In this document: positions 1-6,236 of the stretch, piece after piece
How positions within the stretch are numbered: the first letter of the stretch is position 1
Layout of the letters: the number at the start of each line of letters is the position of its first letter
Assembly: GCA_020720905.1 (NCBI GenBank)
Contig: DYNT01000014.1
Span: 1-16,074, forward strand
Length of the DNA: 16,074 nucleotides
Source of the DNA: Micavibrio aeruginosavorus
Lineage (GTDB): Bacteria > Pseudomonadota > Alphaproteobacteria > UBA9219
Direction of reading: 5' to 3'
Program-made: the position numbers and the translations under genes
The notes under the pieces: model-generated
The model's database searches: none
What the model was told of the DNA's origin: nothing
The model's input: the letters and a program-made list of their open reading frames with translations, nothing else

Positions 1-804
1 ACGGGCAGCGATACGATTGTCGTCAGCGGCTCGTCTTTTCTTTTTAATCAGGATTTAGTGCGGGCGCTTTACACAGAGGTGTTGCATCATGACGCCCCCG
101 CGTATCGTTTTATCCCTGCACCGGAAAGCGATGGCGATCAAGAACCGCCTTTGGATGTTTATGCTACCGCGAATGTCTATGTCGTCGCTTCGCCCGCGCA
201 ATTTCACCTTGCCCCTGCGCGACAAAAAAACGTAGCGGCTTTAGCGGCGCTGTTTCCCCCGCCTCCTGCTCTCGCTCCCTTTTTCACAAAGGATGAAAAA
301 ACCTTTGCGCTGGACGGCGACGTGATCGTTTCGATATGGCGGCGCGCGCCGTGGACGCCTGCCGCGCTGCACGCGGGCTTGGCCACAATCCGCACCATCG
401 CGCCCGCCCCACGCCCTTGGGTTTTAGAAAAAATAGGCGCAGCTTTTACGCCCCTGCCCGCACCGGCTCCCTTTTCCGCCTTTCGCCTCGTCCTTACGCC
501 ACAGAAAGCTTCGGCGCGTTTGTTTTTGGACGAGCCCTTGGCGGCGGGATCCTATCGCCTTGGCCTCACCCTTGAAAAAGCGCCGCTTTGCGAGGGGCTT
601 TCTCTCCGCGCAGCATTACAGGATTCCTCTGGCGCTTTACAAAAAGAGCAAAGCGTCAGCCCGCCCCGAAGCCCCGCGCTTTTCTTTTTCCCCTTTACCG
701 TGGATCATGATGGCGGGTTTTTAGAGCTTGAGGCCAAAAGCCCCGCATCCAGTGCGTGTTTTTTAGCGCTTCACTCTATTTTTGTGGAAAAAACATTTCG
801 TTAG
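1..804 (+). CDS. Unrecognised protein, 5' end outside window
   Basis: The reading frame is open from the first base to a TAG at 802-804, so the gene begins upstream. A GTG at 58 is the first possible start inside the window, but the residues before it (TGSDTIVVSGSSFLFNQ) read like ordinary protein, so I treat it as internal. The visible part is about 267 residues, rich in Ala, Pro and Phe. The N-terminal part alternates strand and helix (DTIVVSGSS, then VYVVASPAQF) as in a Rossmann-like or SGNH-like fold. The last 110 residues look like a beta-sandwich (alternating strands around FRLVLTPQ, YRLGLTLE, FLELEAK). No catalytic motif or membrane segment is visible in this part. The next gene starts 27 bases downstream on the same strand. 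I cannot name a family; a cell-surface or carbohydrate-related protein is possible but unproven. Confidence 0.6.
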   Translation, partial: TGSDTIVVSGSSFLFNQDLVRALYTEVLHHDAPAYRFIPAPESDGDQEPPLDVYATANVYVVASPAQFHLAPARQKNVAALAALFPPPPALAPFFTKDEKTFALDGDVIVSIWRRAPWTPAALHAGLATIRTIAPAPRPWVLEKIGAAFTPLPAPAPFSAFRLVLTPQKASARLFLDEPLAAGSYRLGLTLEKAPLCEGLSLRAALQDSSGALQKEQSVSPPRSPALFFFPFTVDHDGGFLELEAKSPASSACFLALHSIFVEKTFR

Positions 805-831
805 GAATTATATGCTAGACTCTCGCTTCTC

Positions 832-1437
832 ATGACACCCCTAACCATCCCCTCTTTTGGCGGTAACGCCATCAACGCTCTCCTTGCCGCCCCTGAAGGG
901 GGCCACGGCGAAGGACTCCTCCTTCTTGCCGAGACCACGGCCTCACCTGAACAGAGAGAGACTTTTTGCTCCGCCTTTGCTGCAAAAGGCTTTCTTGTTC
1001 TTTGTCCTTCGCTGGAGCCAAAACAGGATGGGAGCCTTGATCCAGAGGGGGCCGTGGGTGATCTTCTTTCCGTCCTTGCCTTTTTAAGAAAACACCCCAG
1101 CTGCGGCGGGAAAGTCGGCGTCCTTGGTTTTGAACAGGGGGGGCTTTTGGCTTTTTTGCTTGCCGCACGAAGCGATGTTGATTGTGCTGTCGCCTACTGC
1201 GGCGAGGCGCTATCGCCCCACTTGGGCGAGGTTCATGACCTCCGCATGCCTTTTTTGCTTCACGTAGCGCCCCCCTCTGATCCCCTCAAAGCGGCAGACA
1301 TTGCCCGCATGGTGCGGGTTCTTGGTCGCAATGCCGTTATCACCACGTGCGTCTATGAGGGCATAGAAAACAGCGCCATGGGGCAAAACGCTCAAGAAAA
1401 AACACTGGCCTTTTTAAACGATCACTTGAACCATTAG
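832..1437 (+). CDS. Dienelactone hydrolase-fold protein, probably catalytically inactive
   Basis: A 201-residue protein of the dienelactone hydrolase (alpha/beta hydrolase) family, matching that family in length. Family landmarks run in order: the strand and loop LLLLAETTA near 29-37 (usual QEIFG region), AAKGFLVLCPSL at 50-61, the nucleophile elbow KVGVLGFEQGG at 94-104, and FLLHVAPPSDP at 141-151 with the acid Asp150. In active enzymes the elbow reads G-F/Y-C-x-G-G with catalytic Cys; here that residue is Glu101. The His of the usual Y-x-x-x-G-H-x-F motif is replaced by Asn180 (YEGIENSA, 175-182). Two of three triad residues are therefore missing, so a binding or structural role is more likely than hydrolysis (inference). 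No Shine-Dalgarno precedes the ATG; a TATGCT at 811-816 could drive a nearly leaderless transcript. Its stop overlaps that of convergent dnaQ. Confidence 0.85.
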   Translation: MTPLTIPSFGGNAINALLAAPEGGHGEGLLLLAETTASPEQRETFCSAFAAKGFLVLCPSLEPKQDGSLDPEGAVGDLLSVLAFLRKHPSCGGKVGVLGFEQGGLLAFLLAARSDVDCAVAYCGEALSPHLGEVHDLRMPFLLHVAPPSDPLKAADIARMVRVLGRNAVITTCVYEGIENSAMGQNAQEKTLAFLNDHLNH

Positions 1438-2132
1438 CTTGTGCTTTTCCAAAGCGGCTTTTTGATTTTAGCAAGCCATGCCTCATGCGCCGCGCTTTCT
1501 TCTGGCGAGGGTTGATGCGCACGTGCGGCGTGAAAAGTGCGCTGCGCTAAGGGCTGTTTTTCCGCCACACCCTCCGCGATAACGCTCTCCTTTTTTGTCA
1601 CGACAAGATCCGGTTGCCGCCCGCCACGTAGTTCTAAATAAACCTCTGCCAAAAGCCGCGCATCCAACAAAGCGCCGTGAAAATCACGGCCTGACAAATC
1701 AACACTAAATCTTTTGCACAAAGCATCAAGTGACGCGGGCGCACCAGGAAACATTTTTCGTGCCAACGGCAGCGTGTCCACGGCTCGCGTCATGGGCAGA
1801 TTGCGAAAACCGCAGCGCGTAAGCTCAGCATTAACAAAGCCCATATCAAAAGGCGCGTTATGAATCACCAGCGGCGCGTCACCGATAAACTCTAAAAACC
1901 CATCAACTTCAGCGGCAAAAACGGGCTTATCTGCCAAAAAATCGTTCGTCAAACCATGGACACGGGCGGCTTCGTCCGGCACATCCCGCTCTGGGTTGAT
2001 ATAGCGATGAAAGACACTGCCTGTCGGAAGAAGGTTGATGATTTCAACGCACCCGATTTCCACCAAACGGTCGCCTTTAAGAGGGCTTAGTCCCGTCGTT
2101 TCCGTATCCAGCACGATTTCACGAATGGTCAT
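1434..2132 (-). CDS. dnaQ: DNA polymerase III epsilon subunit (3'-5' proofreading exonuclease)
   Basis: This is the proofreading subunit of the replicative polymerase, binding the alpha subunit and removing mispaired 3' nucleotides with two metal ions. The 232-residue protein carries all DEDDh exonuclease motifs: Exo I DTETTG (Asp9, Glu11), Exo II HNAPFDMGFVN (91-101, Asp96), and Exo III HGALLDARL (His152, Asp157). The C-terminal 60 residues are low in motifs and probably hold the alpha-binding tail. I chose the ATG at 2132 rather than the one at 2159. It lies a few bases after AAGGAACA, begins MTIREIVLDTETTG as in relatives, and overlaps the coaE stop as ATGA, suggesting translational coupling. 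It is the last gene of aroE-coaE-dnaQ. Its TAA overlaps the stop of the convergent hydrolase-like gene, so no intergenic terminator exists. Confidence 0.96.
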   Translation of the reverse strand: MTIREIVLDTETTGLSPLKGDRLVEIGCVEIINLLPTGSVFHRYINPERDVPDEAARVHGLTNDFLADKPVFAAEVDGFLEFIGDAPLVIHNAPFDMGFVNAELTRCGFRNLPMTRAVDTLPLARKMFPGAPASLDALCKRFSVDLSGRDFHGALLDARLLAEVYLELRGGRQPDLVVTKKESVIAEGVAEKQPLAQRTFHAARAHQPSPEESAAHEAWLAKIKKPLWKSTS

Positions 2133-2740
2133 TCTTGTTCCTTTTTCCATAAAGTCCAAAGCGCAGCCAATGAAGCTCGCGCTTGTTTGCGACTGACGCC
2201 CATATCAAGGCATGCGTCTGCCATAAGGCGTTTTTCGCGGGTTGGTTTTTGCCTTGCTTGCAGCGCTTTTAGTTTGGCGGGGGTCATGTTTTTGCGTTTC
2301 AAAACGCGCTCTTTTTGAATGGCGGTACTGGTATAAAGGCACAGCGTTTTATCACAGGCTTTTTCTGCGCCTGTTTCAAATAAAAGGGGGATGTCTAAAA
2401 CAACGCCGTCCTTGTTTTGTTTTTTCGCCGCTTTTAAAAACGCATCACGCGCCGCCCAAACAAAGGGATGCATGATGGACTCCAGTTTTTTAAGTGTGTT
2501 TTTGTTTTTAAACGCCAGAGCAAAAAGCGTGGGACGATGAATGCGGCCTCGAAGGAAACAATCAGGAAAAGTTTCTCTTATTTTAGCCTCAGCCGCGCCA
2601 CCCTTGGCCAGCGCTTCGCGCACGCAGGCATCGGCATCAAAAACGAGAAGACCCAAAGACGCCAACATCTTGGCCGCCGTGCTTTTACCCATCCCCACAC
2701 CGCCTGTTATCCCAATAATAAGAGGACGCTTTTTTTTCAT
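2129..2740 (-). CDS. coaE: Dephospho-CoA kinase
   Basis: This enzyme catalyses the last step of coenzyme A synthesis, phosphorylating the 3'-hydroxyl of dephospho-CoA with ATP in the cytoplasm. The 203-residue length is normal. Visible features are the P-loop GGVGMGKS (13-20), the DAD motif at 35-37 that follows the second strand, the HP pair at 91-92, the strand VVLDIPLLFETG (113-124) of the CoA-binding region, and the Q-x-R-Q-K-P-T-R-E-K lid helix (161-170). The start at 2740 follows an AGGAGA about nine bases upstream. It overlaps the aroE stop by four bases (ATGA), and its own stop overlaps dnaQ the same way. The trio aroE-coaE-dnaQ is a familiar alphaproteobacterial operon; the maf gene often found ahead of aroE is not present here. 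Confidence 0.96.
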   Translation of the reverse strand: MKKKRPLIIGITGGVGMGKSTAAKMLASLGLLVFDADACVREALAKGGAAEAKIRETFPDCFLRGRIHRPTLFALAFKNKNTLKKLESIMHPFVWAARDAFLKAAKKQNKDGVVLDIPLLFETGAEKACDKTLCLYTSTAIQKERVLKRKNMTPAKLKALQARQKPTREKRLMADACLDMGVSRKQARASLAALWTLWKKEQE

Positions 2741-3597
2741 GGCTTATTGTCTCCTAATACATGGGCGCGAAGAGCAGACGTCACCTCTGGCGTTTGTCCA
2801 AACCAAGCCGCAAAGGCTGGAGCCGCCTGATAAAGAAGCATCCCCAAACCATCCACCACTTGCAGGCCACGCGCCCGCGCCGCCGCCAGCAAGGATGTTT
2901 CAAGGGGCGCATAAACAATATCCGTCACAAATGCTTTTTGCGACAGCGGCGTTAAATCAATGTCCAACGGAGGCTGCCCCTGCATCCCCAGCGAGGTTGC
3001 GTTAACAAGAAGGTCTGCGCCCGCTACCGCTTTTTGCGTGTCGTCCCACGCAAAAACAGAAAAGCTGTTGCACCCTGTTAATGTTTCACAAAGAGCCTTC
3101 GCCCGTTCTTGGTTGCGATTAACGATCCGGATGTCCTGCACACCCATTTCTTGCAGCGCCGCAACAACGGCGCGTGCGGCCCCACCTGCACCGAGCACCG
3201 TTGCGCTAAAGCCTTCTTTGGCTGGCATAAAGTCGCCCGTTAAAATGTTTTGAGAAAAACCATAAACATCCGTGTTGCGGCCCTCTAGCGAACCATCGTC
3301 ACGAACAACTATCGTGTTCGCCGCCCCCACACGCCGCGCCAAAGGATCCAGATGGTCAACAATATCCATCGCCAGTTCTTTATGGGGTATCGTTAGGTTT
3401 ACACCGCAAAAACCAAGAACGGACAGAGACCTTAAGGCAACCTCCAGTTTATCCGGATTCACCGCCAAAGGAATATAAGCTCCGTCAATCTCATAGCGCT
3501 CCAACCAATAGCCATGAAGACGTGGCGATTTTGAATGCCCGATAGGCCACCCCATAACCCCTGCACTTTTCGCCTTTCCTGATAAAAAGGTGGTCAT
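2737..3597 (-). CDS. aroE: Shikimate dehydrogenase (NADP+)
   Basis: AroE reduces 3-dehydroshikimate to shikimate in aromatic amino acid synthesis. The 286-residue product has the substrate-binding N-terminal domain with HSKSPRLH (Ser22, Ser24), the catalytic lysine in NLTIPHKE (Lys73) and the paired aspartate in GRNTDVYGF (Asp110). Next come the NADP-binding loop GAGGAARA (136-143), the NRNQERA patch that normally contacts the 2'-phosphate, and the C-terminal DGLGMLLYQAAPAF. A longer frame runs back to 3669, but I chose the ATG at 3597. It follows GGGAAGAGAAG, gives the family N-terminus, and keeps the upstream DnaA-box region free of coding. It is the first gene of the leftward operon that starts at the edge of the predicted origin, so it is transcribed away from that origin, co-directional with the left replication fork. 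Confidence 0.96.
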   Translation of the reverse strand: MTTFLSGKAKSAGVMGWPIGHSKSPRLHGYWLERYEIDGAYIPLAVNPDKLEVALRSLSVLGFCGVNLTIPHKELAMDIVDHLDPLARRVGAANTIVVRDDGSLEGRNTDVYGFSQNILTGDFMPAKEGFSATVLGAGGAARAVVAALQEMGVQDIRIVNRNQERAKALCETLTGCNSFSVFAWDDTQKAVAGADLLVNATSLGMQGQPPLDIDLTPLSQKAFVTDIVYAPLETSLLAAARARGLQVVDGLGMLLYQAAPAFAAWFGQTPEVTSALRAHVLGDNKP

Positions 3598-3643
3598 CTT
3601 CTTCTCTTCCCTTTTACGACTTATCCCGTCTCTTGCGTGTTTA

Positions 3644-3652
3644 TGGGGATAA
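3644..3652 (-). promoter_or_regulatory. Degenerate DnaA-like box
   Basis: The minus strand reads TTATCCCCA, one mismatch from TTATCCACA. The surrounding 14 bases (3642-3655) recur with 12 of 14 identities at 3720-3733, in the same orientation. This hints at a repeated weak DnaA site rather than a single chance match. Confidence 0.4.
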
Positions 3653-3701
3653 CTTACCCGTTGTTCCACCTTAAATCTATTTCATTCGACAACACCCTCT
3701 T

Positions 3702-3710
3702 TTATCCACA
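3702..3710 (+). promoter_or_regulatory. DnaA box, perfect consensus
   Basis: TTATCCACA matches the high-affinity consensus TTATNCACA exactly. It is the left of two perfect boxes in the predicted origin, in the same orientation as the box at 3785, with start points 83 bases apart. Confidence 0.75.
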
Positions 3711-3754
3711 CACTCCGCTTTTGGGGATAGCTTTTTTCACGGGGGTGTGAGTGT

Positions 3755-3763
3755 GGTGGATAA
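3755..3763 (-). promoter_or_regulatory. DnaA-like box, one mismatch
   Basis: The minus strand reads TTATCCACC, differing from the consensus only at the last base. It lies between the two perfect boxes and in opposite orientation, next to a T-rich run at 3765-3777. Confidence 0.5.
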
Positions 3764-3784
3764 ATTTTTTCTTTTTTACTCCCG

Positions 3785-3793
3785 TTATCCACA
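3785..3793 (+). promoter_or_regulatory. DnaA box, perfect consensus
   Basis: Second exact TTATCCACA in the origin, thirty bases before the CtrA-type site and directly beside the AT-rich tract that begins near 3803. A strong DnaA box next to easily melted DNA is the usual layout of a bacterial unwinding region. Confidence 0.75.
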
Positions 3794-3822
3794 ATTCAAT
3801 CCACGCTTGATTTATATCGATT

Positions 3823-3838
3823 TTAATCTCTTATTAAC
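3823..3838 (+). promoter_or_regulatory. CtrA-type binding site in origin
   Basis: The sequence reads TTAA, seven bases, then TTAAC, a perfect match to the full CtrA consensus TTAA-N7-TTAAC. In Caulobacter, phosphorylated CtrA binds such sites in the origin and blocks initiation. A degenerate partner (TTAA-N7-TTTA) lies at 3953-3967, just ahead of the hemE ribosome-binding site. Regulation by CtrA here is inferred from motif and location only. Confidence 0.6.
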
Positions 3839-3985
3839 AAACTTGTTTTTCATCCTTTTTTCCTCGCCCTCTATTTGATCGTGGAAAAAAGAAGCTTTTC
3901 TGTTTATAAAAAAGAATCCCCATTCCTTGCCACATCCACTCTCTACTACTACTTAATTATATATTTATATAAAGGGAAGAAAACC

Positions 3986-5029
3986 GTGTATAAGCCCGAT
4001 AAGCCTGTTCTTTCTCTTTTAAACAAGGGGGTGTCGGATAACAGCCCTCTTTGGTTCATGCGACAAGCGGGGCGGTATCTTCCTGAATATCAGGAACTAA
4101 GAAAACAAGCCGATGGCTTTCTCCCTTTTTGTTTGACGCCGTCCTTGGCGGCTGAGGCAACGCTTCAACCGCTTAGGCGCTTTGATGTGGATGCCGCCAT
4201 TCTTTTTGCCGATATTCTTCTGGTTCCTTTTGCCTTGGGCGTTAAGGTTGCTTTTCTTGAAGGGGAAGGTCCGCGCCTAGACCCGATTGAAGATGAAAAA
4301 CAAATAGAGGCATTATGTTATAGCCAAAAGACCATAGCCCCCGTCTTTGAAACGCTTCGACGCGTGAAGCCGCAGCTCAAGGATTATCAAACATTGATTG
4401 GGTTTTGTGGCGGGGTGTGGACGGTCGCGTGCTATATGATTGATGGGCAAGGGCGGCAGGCGTTTGTCAAAGCCAAAGAGGCAGCGTTTCATAGGGCAGC
4501 CGTTTTAAAAAGACTTATGGATAAGATAGAGGCGGCGACGCTGGCTTATCTTATGGAGCAGATCGACGCGGGCGCTGAGGTTATCCAAATTTTTGAAAGC
4601 CACGCAGGGCAACTGGAAGGGGCGGTCTTTGATGCGCTCATTATTCAGCCGACGAAAAGATTGGTTGAGGGACTTCGAGAAAAATACCCGCACGTTCCCA
4701 TTATCGGCTTTCCGCGTGGAGCGACATTAAGGGATTATAAAAAGTATTTTCAGCAAACGGGAATTAGTGGGTGTGGGCTGGATCAAAACGTTTCTTTGAA
4801 AGAAGCTAAGGAGCAGTTGTTGCCGCTTGGCTGTTTGCAAGGCAATCTTGATCCCGCCCTTCTTTTGGAAGGCGGCGAAGCAATGGAGAGACAGACCAAA
4901 AAAATACTTGGCGCGCTTGGTTCAAACCTTATTTTTAATCTGGGGCATGGCGTGATCAAAGAAACAAACCCGGATCATATTGCGCGGCTTGTCGCTTTGG
5001 TTCATGGTTTTCAAAAAGGCGCACCATGA
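3986..5029 (+). CDS. hemE: Uroporphyrinogen III decarboxylase
   Basis: HemE removes four carboxyl groups from uroporphyrinogen III to give coproporphyrinogen III in cytoplasmic haem synthesis. Seen in the 347-residue protein: the signature PLWFMRQAGRYLPEY (21-35, substrate arginines 26 and 30), catalytic Asp76 in FADILLVPF, the second signature at 138-153 with Tyr150, GFPRGATLRDY (241-251), GCGLDQNVS and the C-terminal FNLGHGV with His321. In the second signature the usual Pro before WT or FT is Val144. An in-frame TTG at 3875 would add 37 unusual residues across AT-rich origin DNA. I chose GTG at 3986, which follows AAGGGAAG at good spacing and gives the normal length. The stop overlaps the hemH start as ATGA, so the two are probably translated in a coupled way. 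Transcription must begin inside the origin gap. Confidence 0.96.
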   Translation: MYKPDKPVLSLLNKGVSDNSPLWFMRQAGRYLPEYQELRKQADGFLPFCLTPSLAAEATLQPLRRFDVDAAILFADILLVPFALGVKVAFLEGEGPRLDPIEDEKQIEALCYSQKTIAPVFETLRRVKPQLKDYQTLIGFCGGVWTVACYMIDGQGRQAFVKAKEAAFHRAAVLKRLMDKIEAATLAYLMEQIDAGAEVIQIFESHAGQLEGAVFDALIIQPTKRLVEGLREKYPHVPIIGFPRGATLRDYKKYFQQTGISGCGLDQNVSLKEAKEQLLPLGCLQGNLDPALLLEGGEAMERQTKKILGALGSNLIFNLGHGVIKETNPDHIARLVALVHGFQKGAP

Positions 5030-5985
5030 AGACCGCCGTGATACTTATGTCCATGGGGGGGCCTGCGTCTTTGGCGGAGGTACGGCTCTTTCTTTTCAAT
5101 CTTTTTAAAGATCCTGCCATTGTGCGATTGCCTTTTTTTATCAGGATTCCGTTGGCTTTTTATGTGGCGCGAAAAAGAGAGAAAAAGGCTACCGATAATT
5201 ATAAAAAACTAGGCGGTCACTCGCCTCTTTTGGAAAACACAAGGGCACAAGCCAACGCTCTTGATGCGGCTCTATCACCTTATGGCGCATTTCGGTGCTT
5301 TGTGGGAATGCGTTATGCCGCGCCGTTTATTGAGGAGACGATGGAGGCTGTCAAAAATTATGCGCCGGATCGTCTTGTTTTTTTGCCGCTGTATCCGCAG
5401 TTTTCGACAACGACAACGGAAAGCTCTTTGCAGGAGGCTCGAAAAGAAGCGAAGCGGCAAGGCCTGAAAGAAGGTCTAGAAATAACAGCGTTTCACAAAG
5501 ATGCGGGCTTTATCGAAACGATGGCGCGGAACACAGACGCGGTTTACACAGAAGCGAAGCAACACGGAAAGCCTAAGATTATTTTTACAGCGCATGGGTT
5601 GCCCCTTTCCATCGTAGCTGCAGGCGATCCTTATCTGCGGCAATGCGAAGAAACGGTTGCGGCGATCTGTGCCCTTATGGAAAAAGAAAAAACGCAAGAC
5701 GCTGTCTTGGCCTATCAAAGCCGCGTAGGGCGTGGCGCGTGGTTAGAGCCTGCAACGAAAACGGCTCTGGTAGCGGCAGCGCAGGAAAAGCGACCCCTTG
5801 TTCTTGTCCCCATCTCTTTTGTTTGTGAGCATGTTGAAACCTTGGTTGAGCTGGCACAAGATTACGCGGCGCTAGGCCGTGATGCTGGCGCGCCTTTCAT
5901 CGGCGTTGTCCCCACGGTGGGGATAGAGCCCCGTTTTATAGAAGGGCTGGCCGCACGTATCGTGAAAAACATGGAAAAGGCGTGA
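5026..5985 (+). CDS. hemH: Ferrochelatase
   Basis: HemH inserts Fe2+ into protoporphyrin IX, the final step of protohaem synthesis, usually at the inner face of the cytoplasmic membrane. The 319-residue length is normal. The N-terminus (VILMSMGGP) is a divergent form of the family's usual LLxNLGTP. YKKLGGHSPL (59-68) and MRYAAPFIEE (95-104) are standard. The metal-inserting histidine lies in FTAHGLP (His190), and SFVCEHVETLVEL (264-276) carries the conserved Glu271. No transmembrane helix is apparent. It overlaps hemE by four bases. The hemJ gene that follows hemH in several relatives is absent, so in this window the pathway is represented only by hemE and hemH. Downstream is a 251-bp leader before rho with no convincing terminator. 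Confidence 0.95.
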   Translation: MKTAVILMSMGGPASLAEVRLFLFNLFKDPAIVRLPFFIRIPLAFYVARKREKKATDNYKKLGGHSPLLENTRAQANALDAALSPYGAFRCFVGMRYAAPFIEETMEAVKNYAPDRLVFLPLYPQFSTTTTESSLQEARKEAKRQGLKEGLEITAFHKDAGFIETMARNTDAVYTEAKQHGKPKIIFTAHGLPLSIVAAGDPYLRQCEETVAAICALMEKEKTQDAVLAYQSRVGRGAWLEPATKTALVAAAQEKRPLVLVPISFVCEHVETLVELAQDYAALGRDAGAPFIGVVPTVGIEPRFIEGLAARIVKNMEKA

Positions 5986-5995
5986 AAAGAAAGCA

Positions 5996-6041
5996 TTAAC
6001 CATAGATTTTTTTTGACATTATAGACAAGAAAGACTAAGGA
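5996..6041 (+). promoter_or_regulatory. Candidate rho promoter at the head of a 251-bp leader
   Basis: A perfect -35 hexamer TTGACA stands at 6013-6018, but the matching -10 at about 6036 (TAAGGA) is poor. An alternative pair is TTAACC (5996-6001) with TATAGA (6020-6025), 18 bases apart. Either would leave a 5' leader of about 190 bases or more before the rho ATG at 6237, which has AAGGA at proper spacing. In E. coli, rho is autoregulated through its leader; a similar role here is only a suggestion. I found no convincing leader peptide or strong hairpin. Confidence 0.35.
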
Positions 6042-6236
6042 AGAATGTGTCGGAGCGATATTTTTTCTGGAAACAGTGATCCCTATCTCTTTCGGCTTCC
6101 CCACAACAGCGCGAAAAGATAGTCTGCCATAAGCAGAAAAAAAGCCTGTTTCATCACGAAAGCCTTTTGGCCCTTCCTTCTCACGGAACACGAGAGATCA
6201 TCCACAACACGCTTTTCTAAAGCCCACAAGGACACC

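Larger units (their letters stand above)
3598..3985. other. Predicted chromosomal replication origin (oriC)
   Basis: This 388-bp gene-free gap between divergent aroE and hemE holds two perfect TTATCCACA DnaA boxes (3702-3710 and 3785-3793, + strand). It also holds near matches on the minus strand at 3644-3652 (TTATCCCCA) and 3755-3763 (TTATCCACC), plus a weaker one at 3722-3730. A perfect CtrA consensus lies at 3823-3838, and AT-rich DNA suitable for unwinding occupies roughly 3803-3850 and 3940-3975. A GANTC methylation site sits at 3914-3918. Known background: the Caulobacter origin overlaps the hemE region, contains DnaA and CtrA sites, and the hemE/hemH cluster has been proposed as an origin marker across alphaproteobacteria. 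Genes on both sides point away from the gap. The functional assignment is inference, but location and motif content agree. The gap must also contain the promoters of both operons. Confidence 0.8.

Noticed and set aside
3875..3985. Upstream TTG start extending hemE by 37 residues
   Set aside because: The extension is Tyr/Lys/Ile-rich, crosses AT-rich origin DNA and lacks a ribosome-binding site; the GTG at 3986 has both AAGGGAAG and the family N-terminus.
6198..6206. TCATCCACA, DnaA-like box in the rho leader
   Set aside because: One mismatch at an important position, solitary, and outside the AT-rich divergent gap; likely chance.
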